DNA of 64,000 bases from Morella rubra (Eukaryota > Streptophyta > Magnoliopsida > Fagales > Myricaceae): assembly GCA_003952965.2 (NCBI GenBank), contig CM025849.1, forward strand, positions 23,119,738 to 23,183,737, in the 5' to 3' direction. The position numbers and the translations under genes were made by a program. Positions within the stretch are counted from its first letter, which is position 1. Each line of letters begins with the position of its first letter. Under the pieces are notes generated by a model, which ran no database searches, was not told the DNA's origin, and saw only the letters and a list, made by a program, of their open reading frames with translations. Positions 11,418-23,306 of this stretch are shown one piece after another.

Positions 11418-14400
11418 TGTGAGACCCCGACCTTATTTCTATCATTGTAAAAAGAATTATGACTCCTTATGTGTGTATTACTCTAATTATTGAGAAAGGC
11501 ATGTATGGGTAAATTAATCTAAGATTTTGTCTAGGTGGAATTTTCCCCCTAGCATTTTTATGCATCTTTAGCTATGATTTAAATGTTATATCGTTTGCAA
11601 TTTTTAATAGTATTAAATTTGAGTATTTGGGATTAATTAAACTAATCATTTTAATTGTTGGAATATATCTCTAAGTTTGCAATATTTGGAAGAAATTGAA
11701 TTAGGGACTTTGACTCTTGAAAAATGTGTGAAAGGCATGTTAGGGTTAATTTTATGAAGTGGCAGAAAAAAAAAATGGAAAATGGGGAAAAAGGGAGGGA
11801 AGTCACGTGAAGGAGGGAAAGAAAGGGGGAGGGCAGCCTTGTCTTCCCCCCCCCCCCCAAGCACTTTCACGCCTATTAACCCCCCCTTGCCGCACACTTC
11901 ACATTCCATTGCCCTAACACTCTTTTGCCCTAACTCACTCACACAACCGAAGAGAAGAAGAAGAAGAAGAAGAAGAAAGAAAAAAAGGAGAGGAAGAAGA
12001 AGAAGGAGAAAGAGAAGAAAGAAAGGTAAGTTCGGCCCTTGCTATGAAAAAAAAAAAATCTCTGCTGGCCGAAATACCCACTATCTCATTTCTTTCACAT
12101 TTTTCTTGGATGATAGCTTGTTGTGTGCTAGGTTGTTTTCTCCTTATCTACATGTTGTTTGCTCTAAGAGTAGTGTAGATCTTGTAAGAAATCATGGGGA
12201 GATATGGTTAGATCTGAGAAATGTTCTAGGGCAACATTGATGCACCCTAAGTGTATGATAAAAAGCCTAAAAGAGGACTGAAATCTGTTTGTGTATGCAT
12301 GGCCGGATCTGTTGGGTTGTAGTGTTGCAAGTGTGGTTTTAATTTCTGTGTTAAGTTTAAATTTAATTGCTAAGTTGCTGGAAAACAAAGCTGAGGTTTT
12401 AAATCTAGAATCATGGGTGAAGTTGCTGCATGAAGAAGGTTATGATAAAAAGGGAGGAAACTTGCAGGAAAAGGAAAACTTCCTTGTTGCTGATTTGCAT
12501 CTATAGAGGATAGACCCATTCTATTATGACCTATTATGGTTGATTGGAAAACCCATAGCATTCATAAGCATGGCCTGTTATGTTGAAGATCATTGAGAAT
12601 TATAGAGAATGCTTGTTAGACTAGTTGCTGAAAACAAGTTGCTGAAATGTACTTCTGCAGATTTCAAGGCTCGAACTAGGAGTGTATTCTGATGCAATTG
12701 TGCTTATCCTTTGATCTTAAGAGGATCCTAGATTGTAGGCCTAGGAAATAGGAAGATTTTAAGCCATACCTTGGGTGATTCCGATAAGTATTGGGTGAGA
12801 TATGCGTTGTTCAAGGCCCAGACGTCAAGCTGCCAGCAGCCTTGTACGTCCGGAATGTTAGCTCATTTCGAATACCTTTTGAGTGATCAGTTTAAGTCAA
12901 ATTTTACGAGTTTGGTCTTGAATTTTTAGTTTATGAAAGAAGAACATTTTAAGGTAAATTTCGTGTGAATTAGAGGTGTAATGAATGAGTTGTGGTATTT
13001 TGAAAATGGAAGGCCGAGCTGGAAACAGCAACAGTGTTGTTGTAGGATTTTCGCCTAATATGAAGTGTTTGTAAAAATGTATAGCAAATTCTGCTGTTGT
13101 GAATTTTACCTCCAATCTTGACCTATGAAAGCTGAATAGTTCAAAATAAATTTCATGTTATTTGGAGCCATGTTTATGAAGTTATGAATTTTTAAGTTGG
13201 AGACGTCGGGGCTGCCCGCTTGGACGTCCTCCGCAGCTTGTATTTTCGGGTAAATGTTTTGAATGGCAAATGAGCTCCAAATTACTTAGAACTTTCATAT
13301 GTTATAAAAATTAGTGTAAGGATCAGTTTAGAACCCAATTCTTATGGCTTCGGCATTCTTAAGAGAATACTTTGCATTGTAAGATCACCATTGGGAAATC
13401 AAGAAATATGGGCGATTTTGTATGATGTGCTAAATTTAATTGAATGACTATTCTCTACATCTAGTAAACCTATAAATGACATTAGTATGAATCAATTGTA
13501 GGCAAGGTGCTGCCATTCGCTCAAGTGGACGAAGGTAAGTGGAAACTTACGTTTTTCCAAAACTGGAATGAAAGCATGAGAAGCATTTACGATTTCTCAT
13601 TATCAAGCATACACGACATAAGCATTTGCATGATTTCTTAAAGAAGAAAGTTTTGTGCAAATGAAAGTATGAGAAGTACTGTATGACAAGTTAAGTTAAG
13701 GGGCTGAGGTTGGTCGGTACCGTACCATTAAGATAGGTGCATCCACTCCGAAGGACGAATGCGAGAAGGATGGGTAGCTCTTGAGGTATGTGCAATCACA
13801 CTGAAGGATGCTTGCAAGAAGGTGTGAACCTCTAAGGGTTGAGTCTAGTCATTAGGCCTAGGGCCACGTCGAGGACTAGCTCAACCAAATGACGTATTCC
13901 CAAGGGAAAAGGGAATAGTTCCGAAGGGAACGCACAACCCTGACTTCAGGGGTAAATGGAGCGAGATAAGTTGCCCAATCAAGAAATAATTATTTTCAAG
14001 ATCAATTGCATGTTTCTTTTAAGATCAAGTACGTTGTCTCATGCATATGCAAGCATTTCATTTGACATTCATGTACATTGATATCCATGAACATGCGAGA
14101 CATGCACTATTTATTGCATATGATCCCTTACTGAGTCATTCGACTCACAGTTTTTAAATTGTATCATTCCAGACAATATTTCAGGTGAGGAAACCTAAGA
14201 AGAGGACCTTAAAACCTAGGAGAGGGGCTGACGAGGACGTCCTCTTCCCTTTTTTGTTATTTCAGTAAAAGTTTAGATATAATTTTTGAAAGAGCCGACA
14301 TGAGCCTCCGATGTGTGGTGGTCATGGGTTATTCGGCCCAGTAAAGTTTAGGGTTTTTAACCAATTGATATTTTGAGACTGTGTTGTAATTACTTCAAGT

Positions 14401-14561
14401 TATCGTTTGAGGAGCAGGTTCTAATGTTTCATTACGCGCATTAGTCAAAAAAAAAAAAAGGTTTTCCGCTGCAAGAATTTAGTAAGTTCGCTTGAGTATT
14501 CCTTGTTGGGGATGCTCGCGGCTGTCACTAGCCTCTTCGAGTTAGCGTTTGGGGCGTGACA
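11418..14561 (+). mobile_element. Solo LTR 3, 3.1 kb, gypsy-like, inserted in CACTA A
   Basis: It starts TGTGAGACCCCGACC and ends TTTGGGGCGTGACA. The target duplication AAAGA is exact at 11413-11417 and 14562-14566. It contains a poly-C run and a (GAA)n tract (11855-12020) that create a spurious Arg/Lys-rich frame, and it has no gag-pol genes. The hairpin TGAGTC ATTC GACTCA at 14132-14147 lies about 415 bp before the end. The GGGGCGTGACA terminus is common among plant gypsy LTRs. The LTR interrupts the 3' transposase-related gene of CACTA A. Confidence 0.85.
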
Positions 14562-15160
14562 AAAGATGTCTGTATAGTTTATCTACTGTAATGTTTATAG
14601 TAATTATTGTCATTTTTCAGAAACAAATGGATGCCTTTGAGCGCCAGTTTCATTTAGAAGGGAAGACTTACACCGAAATTGAAGTATATTCTGAGATATT
14701 AGGCAAAAAGGTCAGGATGTGTTCGAGAATTAGGACGCGCAATTAAACCTACACCTTCATCAACTTTAACTACGCAGTCTTTTGATCTACAGTACCAGCT
14801 AGCAAAGGCAAGGGATGAAATAGAAGCGATGAGGGCTGCTAGAGAAAAAAGGCTTGCAAGAATTTACGAAGAAGCAAGCTGAGATGGAGGCCATACTGAG
14901 GACCATCGTGAGGAGCAACTGGTGTAGCAAGAGCGCATTCGGTTAGAGTAGAGAGAGTGCATGAAAAAGGAGCAAGAGTGCATATGAGTGCAGCATGAGG
15001 AGCGGATGAAAAGGAGCAAGAGCACATGCGAAAGGAACAACAGTGCTTAAAGGCAAAAATATCAAAGGAGTTGGAGCAGCGCATTCCACGGTATTGGAGA
15101 AGAAAATGCACGACATGTCAAAGTGACTATTTAGCCAGTTTAGGGGCCCACACAAGTAGA
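14562..15160 (+). pseudogene. CACTA A transposase-related gene, 3' end (Ptta/En/Spm type), decayed
   Basis: The first frame reads 'QMDAFERQFHLEGKTYTEIE' and 'YSEILGKKVR', then after a shift 'LGRAIKPTPSS' and 'QYQLAKARDEIEAMRAAR', followed by a Glu/Lys-rich coiled-coil-like tail with several stops. The same order is found in CACTA B (61905 down to 61315) and, better preserved, in CACTA C (43403-43816: 'EVFGSKFGYVRGMGKSM'). This is the C-terminal half of the plant En/Spm accessory transposase family. Frameshifts and stops show it is inactive. Confidence 0.75.
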
Positions 15161-15733
15161 TGTGATATGCTGTAATATTATGCTTTATGATTGCTACATT
15201 ATGTACTAGTACAATGTTATTTTCAGTTTAATTACAGACCATTATGTATTATTATTGATGTTTATGAATATGAGTATTGTATTGTTATTGTAATAGTACG
15301 TGTTATATAATATTTTCGATTATTATTGTTTTGTTTTAAAAAAAACTGATTATGTTAATACTGTTCAATTGTCAATTTCAGCGATCGAACGGTTATTGTG
15401 AACACGATCGATCGCGAACACCGCTGTTCGATCAGTAATATTAAAATGCCTAAAATAACGATATATCAATATCATCCCCGATTGATCACCTCGTGCAACC
15501 GATCGACCAGTAAGCAAAAAACGATCCATCTGTATTTTAAGCGATCGATCGGTAGAGAAATAGCTAGTTGATCTTCCAACACAGACCCGACTTTTGTCAC
15601 CCAACATAATTAGTGATGCTTTTACTTTGACGGAGTTCATGACGGAAAAATTTCGTCACTAATATTTTTAGTGTGAAATTTTGACTTTTAGTCACCAAAA
15701 ATTTTGTCACTAAAAGTCTATTTTTTTGTAGTG
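15161..15733. repeat. Right subterminal and terminal region of CACTA A
   Basis: An AT-rich spacer (15161-15360) is followed by a CGATCGAT cluster (15380-15560) and then TTTCGTCACTAA/TTTAGTGAC words up to the terminal GTAGTG at 15733. This mirrors the left end and closes the element. Confidence 0.75.
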
Positions 15734-15745
15734 TTTGTTGGCTTT

Positions 15746-16924
15746 CTAAAGTTTCAGACTCTCTTTAAACAGTTGATTGTAGGCATCTTGCAGGCTTTCT
15801 TCAACGTTCACGTCATTGTCTGAAGTCTTAGACTGATCACAAATTTCCTGCAAATCAAAACAATCAATATTGGACATAAAAGCCATAAAGTTTACTTGTT
15901 CATCTGAAGAGGAATTCTTATGATTAGTAGAAGAATCAAACTCATCATCACTTAATGACACATTTAATACTTTCCCTTTAAACTTAAGTTGGACATTCTA
16001 ACCGAACATATCCTAAGCCTTTAACATTTAAAGAACTAAGTCCTCTTGGTCTTGGACTCGTTAGATTCATGCTTATCACTTTTATCCTTTCTATAACCAC
16101 TGGAACTTCCTTGAGTCTTTTCAGCACCATTGTTAAATCTTCTTTGACCACCCTTGGATTTGAAATTTTTTTTGAATTGTTTAATAAAAAGTGCAAACTG
16201 CTCATCTTCCATTGTTTCATCATTAGAATCGGAAATTACTTCCTCTTTACTAGATTTAAGAGCAATTGACTTGTTCTTTATAAGCTAAGACAAAGTCAAT
16301 TCATAAGTTTGCAAGAGGCCAACAAGTTCTTTAATTTTCATCTTTTCCAGATCTTTGCTCTTTTTAATTGTAGTGACTTTAGGCCTAAATCTTTGAGGGA
16401 GAGATCTCATAACTTTTCTAACAACTCTATCTTTTGGAATTTTCTTGCACAAGTTAAAGCTTGAATTTAAAATGTCATTTAGCTAATTAGCATAGAACTT
16501 GTCAAATGTTTCATCATCTTTCATGCGAATCTCTTCAAATCTTGTGGTCAACATTTGGAGTTTTGAATTCTTTACTTTAATAATAACTTCATAAGTTGTT
16601 TCAAGAATACACCAAGCATCCTTTGCTGTCTCACATCTAGAAATACTTTTAAATTCCTCAAGTGAAATAGCCATAAAAATAGCATAGAGTCCTTTACTGT
16701 TATAGTTATTCTCATTGACTTCTTCTTTGGACCAAGTGCTTAGATCTTTAGGCGTAACAATGCCATTAACATCGGTGGATGGTATTGTCTAACCTTTAAG
16801 AAAAGATCCCCAAACATGTTCATCTAAGGATTTAAAAAACGCTCTCATATGTACTTTTCAGTATGTATAATTGCTTCCATCAAAGTACGAAGACACGAAA
16901 ATGACTGACTCTTATCCATCTAGA
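15746..16924 (-). pseudogene. Ty1-copia gag remnant, N-terminal part
   Basis: Read downward from about 16920, the frames give 'KSLDEHVWGSFLKG', 'MAISLEEFKSISRCETAKDA' with WCILETTYE (the typical UBN2-type copia gag core), 'QMLTTRFEEIRMKDDETFDK', 'KVMRSLPQRFRPKVTTIKKS', 'LVGLLQTYELTL' and a Lys/Ser-rich linker. Several in-frame stops (for example near 16482 and 16288) and shifts show decay. It follows a primer-binding site and LTR on its right, fixing the orientation as minus. The gag continues at 969-1593 beyond the inserted CACTA A. Confidence 0.85.
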
Positions 16925-16948
16925 CAAAGGGTCAAGGATCAAAATTAG

Positions 16949-16963
16949 GCTCCGATACCAATT
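16949..16963 (-). promoter_or_regulatory. Retrotransposon primer-binding site
   Basis: On the minus strand TTGGTATCGGAGCC lies 7 bases after the LTR end. It resembles the initiator-tRNA-Met primer site TGGTATCAGAGC used by plant copia elements, with one change (A to G). Confidence 0.75.
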
Positions 16964-16969
16964 TAAAAA

Positions 16970-18009
16970 TGTTGTTTAGACCCTATTAACACTTAGAATG
17001 GGTGAATAGATGTTACCCCCTCTATTTAAAAATCAATAAAATTTTATAACAAGTTTTAAAATTGTTGAGTCTAGATCTGAATAAATATTAACAATCAACA
17101 AAATAGCAGCAAAAAATTAAATCAAATACCAATCACACAAGAGACAAGATTTTGTTGACGAAGTGGAAAACCTTTGAACTATTTTTTAAAGGAAAAACCA
17201 CTTCCGGCTAGCAACCACCAGAAAATTCACTAAGAAGTAAAACTTTACAGGGGTGATTTAATACGGGCAACCTTAGTTGCTTGACTCTGACTACTCTGAT
17301 GTAATAATCTAAGTAATCAACTTAAACCCACTCCCTGTGGTTAACTCTCAACCCTCTGAGGTTCTTCTTATAAATTCTTTAAGAATGACCTTGTTCTTCA
17401 ACACTAGAAACTCCGGCAGCCAAACTCCTTCAGCACTCTAAAAGCTTCACATAGGAAGGGTGGTTACAATGGTGATTGAATCTGGAAAATTGGAAAAAAT
17501 CTGAACTATTTACTGGCAGAGATCTCCAAAGGATTTTCTTTCTTAGATTATGCTTGAATAAACGTGGAATAACCTCCTTGATATTTCTTGGTCGACCTTT
17601 ACATGTATTTATAGAGTTTCAAACTTTCAAATCAAATTCTAAGAGGGAGGTAAACTTTCTGGAAGGAGGGAAATTTTGAAAATTTTCAAAACGATCTTAG
17701 AGACTTTGCATGCATGGGCCCAACTCCTTGTTTTTAGCTCTTCATGATGACAATATCCTTATCTTTTCAAAATTTGAAAGACTTCTTGAACTCTTAAGAC
17801 TTTGACCAAACTTTAAATACAATCAATTGGAATTTAAATTTGGCACGAAATTTTGCTAACACTCAAATACTAACAATATAGATAGTATTTTATACTTGAG
17901 AAGATGAGAGGAAATCATTATCACCAAATGATCATCCTTACATTGCTACAGAATTATTGTAAGAAAATCAGTCCAAGTCTAAAATAAGATGCATGTTGAA
18001 TTTCTAACA
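16970..18009 (-). mobile_element. LTR of the decayed copia element (about 1040 bp)
   Basis: On the minus strand the LTR begins TGTTAGAAATTCAACATGC and ends TAAACAACA, the usual TG..CA termini, just before the primer-binding site. No second LTR is present in the window, because the other end of the element is truncated near 960. It contains no genes. Confidence 0.75.
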
Positions 18010-19650
18010 TTACAAAATATGGTATGAGACTTGCATAAATAAGTATATGAAAAATTATCTAGCACGACAATACCATCAAGATTAACACTTTTGCAAGATT
18101 GACCCTTCCAAATTTTGAACACATTTCATCCACTCTTTATGAATTTTTTTTTTCATAAAAAACCCAAATTATGAACATTTTTTGTTTATATTCTGAACAC
18201 TTTTCATCCACACTTTATGAACACTTTTCACAAAAAGATTTCAAAATTTAACAAGCTTTACAAAAATTGCCACACATACTAGATTACTAATAACAACAAT
18301 TCCTCTGATTCTCAAAATTAATCTCAGTATCATTCTGAAAAAAAACGACAAAACCTATATGTTGCCCTTAGAGATGCTTATAGGTCGACGATAACAGAGA
18401 GAAGATCTCCATGGACAACCTGGCAGTGATCCTGTCGGCGCAAAAATCAGAGAGATGGGGCAAGAGGCAACGGCGTGGCAACTCTGAATTTTTATAAGAT
18501 AGCCCGAGGTTTGAAGAAGATGATGCCCACAAATTTACAGAGCGAGAGCTTGACGAGGAAGCACACATGTATGAGTATTTTTCAAATGAATGGACGAGAT
18601 TTAGAAAATTGTATCCCTGCAATACCTTAAAAATTGCATGGCATCTGGATCCATTGATATCCACGTTGGCTACACTACTATGTTGTTACTAAATCATACA
18701 TATTTAAACTATGAGTAACAAAATTCAAAGACTTAATTCAGATCTAAAAAGTATACTTTTTGGGATAGAATAAGTAAGTTTCAGCCTCTTTTTATTCACA
18801 CGGTATAGTAATCGAGCGAGACAAAACCTTCAGATCAGAGGATAAGACTTCAAATCAACCGAACACCAAAAGTTTTTTTCTTCAGACTAAATTAATGATT
18901 TTCGAAACATATGTACAGTTAATTTGTGTATTTTAATTATTTTATTTGGAAATAAACACAACCAAATTTAATGTATTGTTATTTTTTTAAGTACCGTACT
19001 AGTATTTTTCACTGCAAATTTGTAAAAGTAATTAGCTAGGAGTCATATTACAAATTTATAAATGTGAGAATTTCCCCCCCATAATTTTGTAGAAAAGAAT
19101 GCACGAGATCCTAAGACCCCCATTTGAATAGCGTGTTTGAGTTCAATGTGTTAAACTTTCAGTAAACCCTATTTTTTATAGTGTGTTTTAGTTCATTCAA
19201 ATTAGATTTTGGGTCAAATAATCTTTTTTTTTTTCTAAGTTTTTGGGTTAAATAATCACATGTCTAATCAATCAACCAAAAAAAAAAAAAAAAGAGGCGG
19301 GGAGAGTTTAGAGGTTACTTTTTCTTCAAATTCTCACTGGCTGTTAAAAAGTGCGGTAGTATCAAGGATATTTCAACCAAATCTAGATCCTATTTAAGAC
19401 TTTCAATCACCGATTAGATTAAGAAAGGGTTATCAAGAAAAAAAATAAATAAGAAAGGCTTAAATACACTTTTCTTCTTTTTGTTAGAACACTTTGTACT
19501 TAAGATTACTGATTTTGTTATATTTCATCCATTATCTATCAACGGTGTTGTTGTGTACATTTGCACCTCTTGTCATTAATTTAGACAAAAATTAATATTT
19601 TTTTATTAGTAAAATGACAATTTTAGCCTCACATTTATTGGCCATTATAT
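18010..19650. other. Intergenic, with one possible degenerate coding patch
   Basis: Mostly AT-rich with poly-T and poly-A runs (19225-19238, 19277-19292). At about 18399-18655 the plus strand reads 'MDNLAVILSAQKSERWGKR', a stop, then 'FTERELDEEAHMYEYFSNEW' with TRFRKLY. This looks protein-like but matches no family I recognise. It has a stop and no visible exon context, so it is at best a gene fragment. Confidence 0.35.
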
Positions 19651-19654
19651 TTTG

Positions 19655-20195
19655 TGTAGGGCGAATTGGTGCGCTGGACCAAGTCAGACAACGTGGAACG
19701 GTGCTTTCCTCTCATTTTGTTCTTTCACCAGGTCGAGTTGTCGTTGCATCTCTCGAAATCGGTCTTCCCTTGATTGAGGGGTTTTCTCCTGTCGGCGTTC
19801 TTTGCGCTGCGGGAGGGATAGCTGGCGCTTTTCACGCCTCAGTGGCTTTTCTTGGTTTCCTCCAAGCAGTTTGGGGATTCGTCTTCGAGCTACGACAAAG
19901 ATTTCAGGTTCTCCTTCTTCGTCCTCCTACCATTGGTTGATTCGATTCGATAACGTGGGACCTGCCCTCCAATCGTTGCATGAGAAGTTCATTCTATTGG
20001 TGCATGGCATCCACACAGTGAGTAAGTCGAGTCAGATTGTTCTCCAAGTTGTTAAGTCGATGATCAGCAATACGCTCCTGCAGTGGGAGCTCTATGGTGA
20101 GAGGAAGATCGACCGGGTTCCCGAATCTGCATATCGGTCGTGGGGGATTGTTGAGGCCCCTTTCCTTTGGCCTGGTTGCAGGTCATCATGAACTC
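19655..20195 (-). pseudogene. Probable gypsy gag remnant
   Basis: The patch is GC-richer than its surroundings. On the minus strand it reads, across shifts, 'MTCNQAKGKGPQQSPTTDMQ', 'LEGRSHVIESNQPMVGGRRR' and an Arg/Glu-rich run 'REKRQLSLPQRKERRQEK' with REMQRQLDLVKEQNE. This is the kind of low-complexity N-terminal gag sequence found in plant Ty3-gypsy elements. No conserved gag core or LTR is visible, so the assignment is tentative. The open frames on the plus strand here are probably shadows. Confidence 0.4.
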
Positions 20196-20207
20196 TTTTA
20201 TTTACAT

Positions 20208-20415
20208 GGTGTTTGGGTAAGTAAAATTTTAGGGTAAAATTTTAGTAGTTGTGAAAAAGTGAGCAGAAAGAATGAAAAAGTTATTGAAAAAGTGTAAAAA
20301 TTAGTAAAAAGTGAAAAAGTTAGTGAAAAAAAAAAGTTAAAGAAAAAATAAGAAGGAAGAGTGAGAATGTAATGATGTTAAAATTTTAGGCTAAAATTTT
20401 ATGTAGCCAAACACT
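20208..20415. mobile_element. MITE-like element with AAAATTTTAG-rich inverted ends
   Basis: The left end GGTGTTTGGGTAAGTAAAAT and the inverted right end AGTGTTTGGCTACATAAAAT match over about 20 bp, and both continue into TTTAG..TAAAATTTT. The interior is a run of GTGAAAAAGT-like words. There is no coding capacity. The class (hAT or Mutator-like) cannot be fixed because no target duplication is clear. Confidence 0.6.
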
Positions 20416-20599
20416 GGGGGCGTTTGTTTATCGAAATATTCTCAAAATTTCGAGAATCTTTTGAATGTTGAAATTTATTGGGGTTTGTGAAAAATATGAA
20501 GTGTATGTGTAAAAGTGTGAAATTTATTAGAGTTTGTAAAATATGTTTGGTGTAGTGGAAATTTTGAATCCCCAACAAATTAGGCAAACAAATGCCTCC
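20416..20599. mobile_element. MITE of the GGGGCGTTTGTTT family, copy 1
   Basis: Left end GGGGGCGTTTGTTTATCGAA; right end, inverted, GGAGGCATTTGTTTGCC. The interior is rich in AAATTT and contains GAATGTTGAAATTTATTG, also found in copy 3 at 34025-34218. It directly abuts the preceding MITE. Confidence 0.6.
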
Positions 20600-22540
20600 A
20601 CTATGTTAGTGATGTAATTGAAAATCATCGTTCCCATAAACGACGCTAACTAATGTTGTCAAAAATTATCTACTCCAACCGATGGGCTGCTATCGAACAT
20701 CTTCTAAGCATCATGCCTGTGTTACAAATCATTACTTTTTATCATAATAAACATAAAAAATTTATTCAAATTATTATTATTTTCGTTTTCTCGTCAATTT
20801 CTATAAACCAAAATTTTGACATTCATATATCTTCGCATTTTTTCTCAATTCCTGTAAATCAAAATTTTTACGTCCAAACTCCACTGCTAAGGAAATTATA
20901 AATGAGAATAGATAGAGAGAGATATCTTCTTTTTTTCTTTTAGTACATCTTGTTTTTGTACGTACCAAGGGACTTTTACACGGAGGGTTGCTCTGCACAT
21001 CGTAGAGGCAGAGGCAGAGCAGTGGCGGAATGGACATTGTAGGTCTCCTCCTACGGGTCATAGGTCTCCTTTTCGGCTCTTTTCCCATAGGTGGAGTAGT
21101 CTTTGCGAGGGAAATGGATGAGAGAAGTGACTAATGTGGACGACACCTCCTTGCGTCCACCCAAAGGAAGGTCCATACTTCGCAATGTGTTTATTTTCAA
21201 AATTTTATTAAAATTTTACATTGACGTTAAAAAATAAGTAATATTATAATTGAAGAATGAATTAAAAAAAGTAAAACTAAAATTTTATAATATATTCGAT
21301 AAAAATAAAATTTTATTAAAAGTTTTGATAAAATTTTGAACACAAACAACATGTTGGTCTTGAGGGGTTTGACCTTCCAGGGAAGACGATCTCCTTCCTC
21401 GTTTGGTGGTCCCATACTGCTCATTGGACTTGCTGTTGAAAACCTTTTCTGTGGAGAGAAGCTTCTTTTCGGTTGATGAGGCACGACACTGCAGACAAAT
21501 AGCTACTCTTGCAGCCTTATGTCATTGGATACTTGAACCCTTTCTCCATGCTATAAGGGCCCACAGGCCTCTCTTTCTTTTGTGGGTTCTCTCCGTAAGA
21601 CGTTCATGCTTCCATCGGGTTGGGCCTGGTCAAGTGGGTCGAGAATTATCTAACTCATTATAATGAAAATATTTATTTATTTAATCAGATACTACATATC
21701 TATTATGTAAAAATAAAAGAAATAGTTATTACTTAAAAAAAAAAAAGAAAAAAAAAAAAAAGCATAGGGATAGTTTGTTTCCTCAATATTTTGAGACATA
21801 AAAATTTTCAGTAGAAAAAATATATTCTAAAATTTTTAACTTTTACACATACATACTTCACCTTTCACAAACCTTAATAAATTTTAATAAAATAAAAATT
21901 CTTAAAATTTTAAAAATATTTCTTAAAATTTTAACAAACAAACGCCCTCACAGTCGACTAGGATAGTCGACCTGGCATAGTACAAAAACTAATTTAATCC
22001 TAAAGATGAATTTTTGTCTCCCATGGCATATGGCATGCGAATGGACACGCGAACAAAGAGACACTATAAATAACGAGCAATCATTCGGTCCTAGCAGTAA
22101 CTATGGTTGGATGGCATCATTCAAAGTTAATTCAATGACCTTTCAAATCAATCTGCACGTGGTTGTATCATAGGGAACAAAATCTTTAAATGCGCATATA
22201 ACACCACTAATACGGCCACGTTTCGCGATGATCCACCGCCAAACGCCAAATTTTGAACTACCACTCAAACTTGGCAGTCTTCAACTAGCGACCCCGAGTC
22301 AAAAAAATGGCAGTCTTCAGTCTTTAGCGACGGAGCGATAGAAAAGAAAAGATTTGTTCGTCAAAATTTTGTAGAATTCAAAATTTTAAAAATTTTATTT
22401 TATTAAAATTCATGAAAAGTGAAATATATAAATGTAAAAATTAAAAATTTTAAAATATATTTATTTTGTTAAAAATTTTCATATCTTAAAAAATTGAGAA
22501 AATAAACGGTATTAAAATAAATAATATAACGAAAGAAAAA
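20600..22540. other. Intergenic region left of the SOSEKI gene
   Basis: No gene is supported. It holds poly-A (21735-21762), MITE copy 2 (21765-21949), a related AT-rich block at about 22355-22500 (AAAATTTT words ending AAATAAACGG) and short open frames with no recognisable protein pattern. Confidence 0.5.
21765..21949. mobile_element. MITE of the GGGGCGTTTGTTT family, copy 2
   Basis: Left end AGGGATAGTTTGTTTCC; right end, inverted, GAGGGCGTTTGTTTGTTAAA. The interior has AAATTTT palindromic words and CTTTCACAAACCTTAATAAA, the complement of words in copies 1 and 3. There is no coding capacity. Confidence 0.6.
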
Positions 22541-23306
22541 AAAAAGCAGATGGGAATATTAATGGGAGAGAGCAAAGCAGTAAACTACAGTGAAATACAT
22601 CGAAACAGCCAACAAAATAAACCAGAAAAAAGGAGGCGGCTTCTCCTCCGTATTGTCCCTCTCCGCCTCTCTCTCTCTCTCTCTCTCTCTCGACATTACT
22701 ACATTGCTTTGAAGCGCCCAACCCGTAAGGATAGCCTACAGTGTGTACCTTTTTCGAAGCATTGAATGCGGGCGGCCAGTCCACCACCGTTGCTATCCCT
22801 CACTCGGGTTCTCTCTCTCACTCTCTCTCTCTCATTCAATCAATCAATCGCTCTGCGTTTGCCATCTTTCTTGCTCATATAGTCATATATACTTCACCAG
22901 CATTGGCAAGTTTTTGAGCATATATCTTTTCTGGAACTTCCTCGACTTCGCTTCCATGTTAGAGTCGATTTTGTACTCTTGTTTCTGTTTGATCCGTTTT
23001 GCACATGCTTCTCACTGTTTTCTGCACCTTGTCAGATCTATTTTAGTTCCACCATCACAGCGATAGTGACAGATCTTTGGCTGTAATTTTTTAGTAGTTT
23101 TTGAGAGCTAAATAGGCACAATAGAAAGAAAACATGATACCACTACCGCAAGAAATCACGAATTTTGTTATTTTTAATCGGGCGCTGAAGCTGATCTTTC
23201 TTATCATGGTTGACTAGGGCTTTATGTTGTGAGGTGATGAGTGGAGTTGAGGCGCGTTAAACGAATCATTTTGGTTGAAGTGAGAGAGCCAGAGAGAGAG
23301 AGAGAA
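22541..23306 (+). promoter_or_regulatory. Probable promoter and 5' leader of the SOSEKI gene
   Basis: Two (CT)n tracts (about 22667-22691 and 22810-22833) and a pyrimidine-rich stretch precede the start codon, as is common for plant core promoters and leaders. No TATA box can be assigned with certainty; the transcription start and any leader intron are not determined. Confidence 0.4.

Larger units (their letters stand above)
1594..15733 (+). mobile_element. CACTA (En/Spm-type) DNA transposon A, non-autonomous, nested
   Basis: The left end reads CACTACTAGAATTTTGGGCT and the right end, on the complementary strand, reads CACTACAAAAAAATAGACTT. Both continue into TTTAGTGACAAA-type sequence, giving an imperfect terminal inverted repeat of about 35 bp. 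The 3-bp target duplication TTT is present at 1591-1593 and 15734-15736, as expected for CACTA elements. Inside are CGATCGAT-rich subterminal arrays, a decayed accessory gene (7500-8651) and the end of a Ptta-type transposase-related gene (14562-15160). No TNP2-type transposase domain is recognisable, so it is probably non-autonomous. Three solo LTRs inside account for about 7.2 kb of its 14.1 kb. The host site is the gag of a copia element on the minus strand. Confidence 0.9.

Noticed and set aside
11782..12240. 152-codon Arg/Lys-rich open frame
   Set aside because: It is produced by a (GAA)n/(GAG)n tract and a poly-C run inside solo LTR 3.
19614..20191. Two plus-strand frames of 108 and 129 codons
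   Set aside because: The opposite strand reads as an Arg/Glu-rich gypsy gag remnant, and the plus frames show no family pattern.
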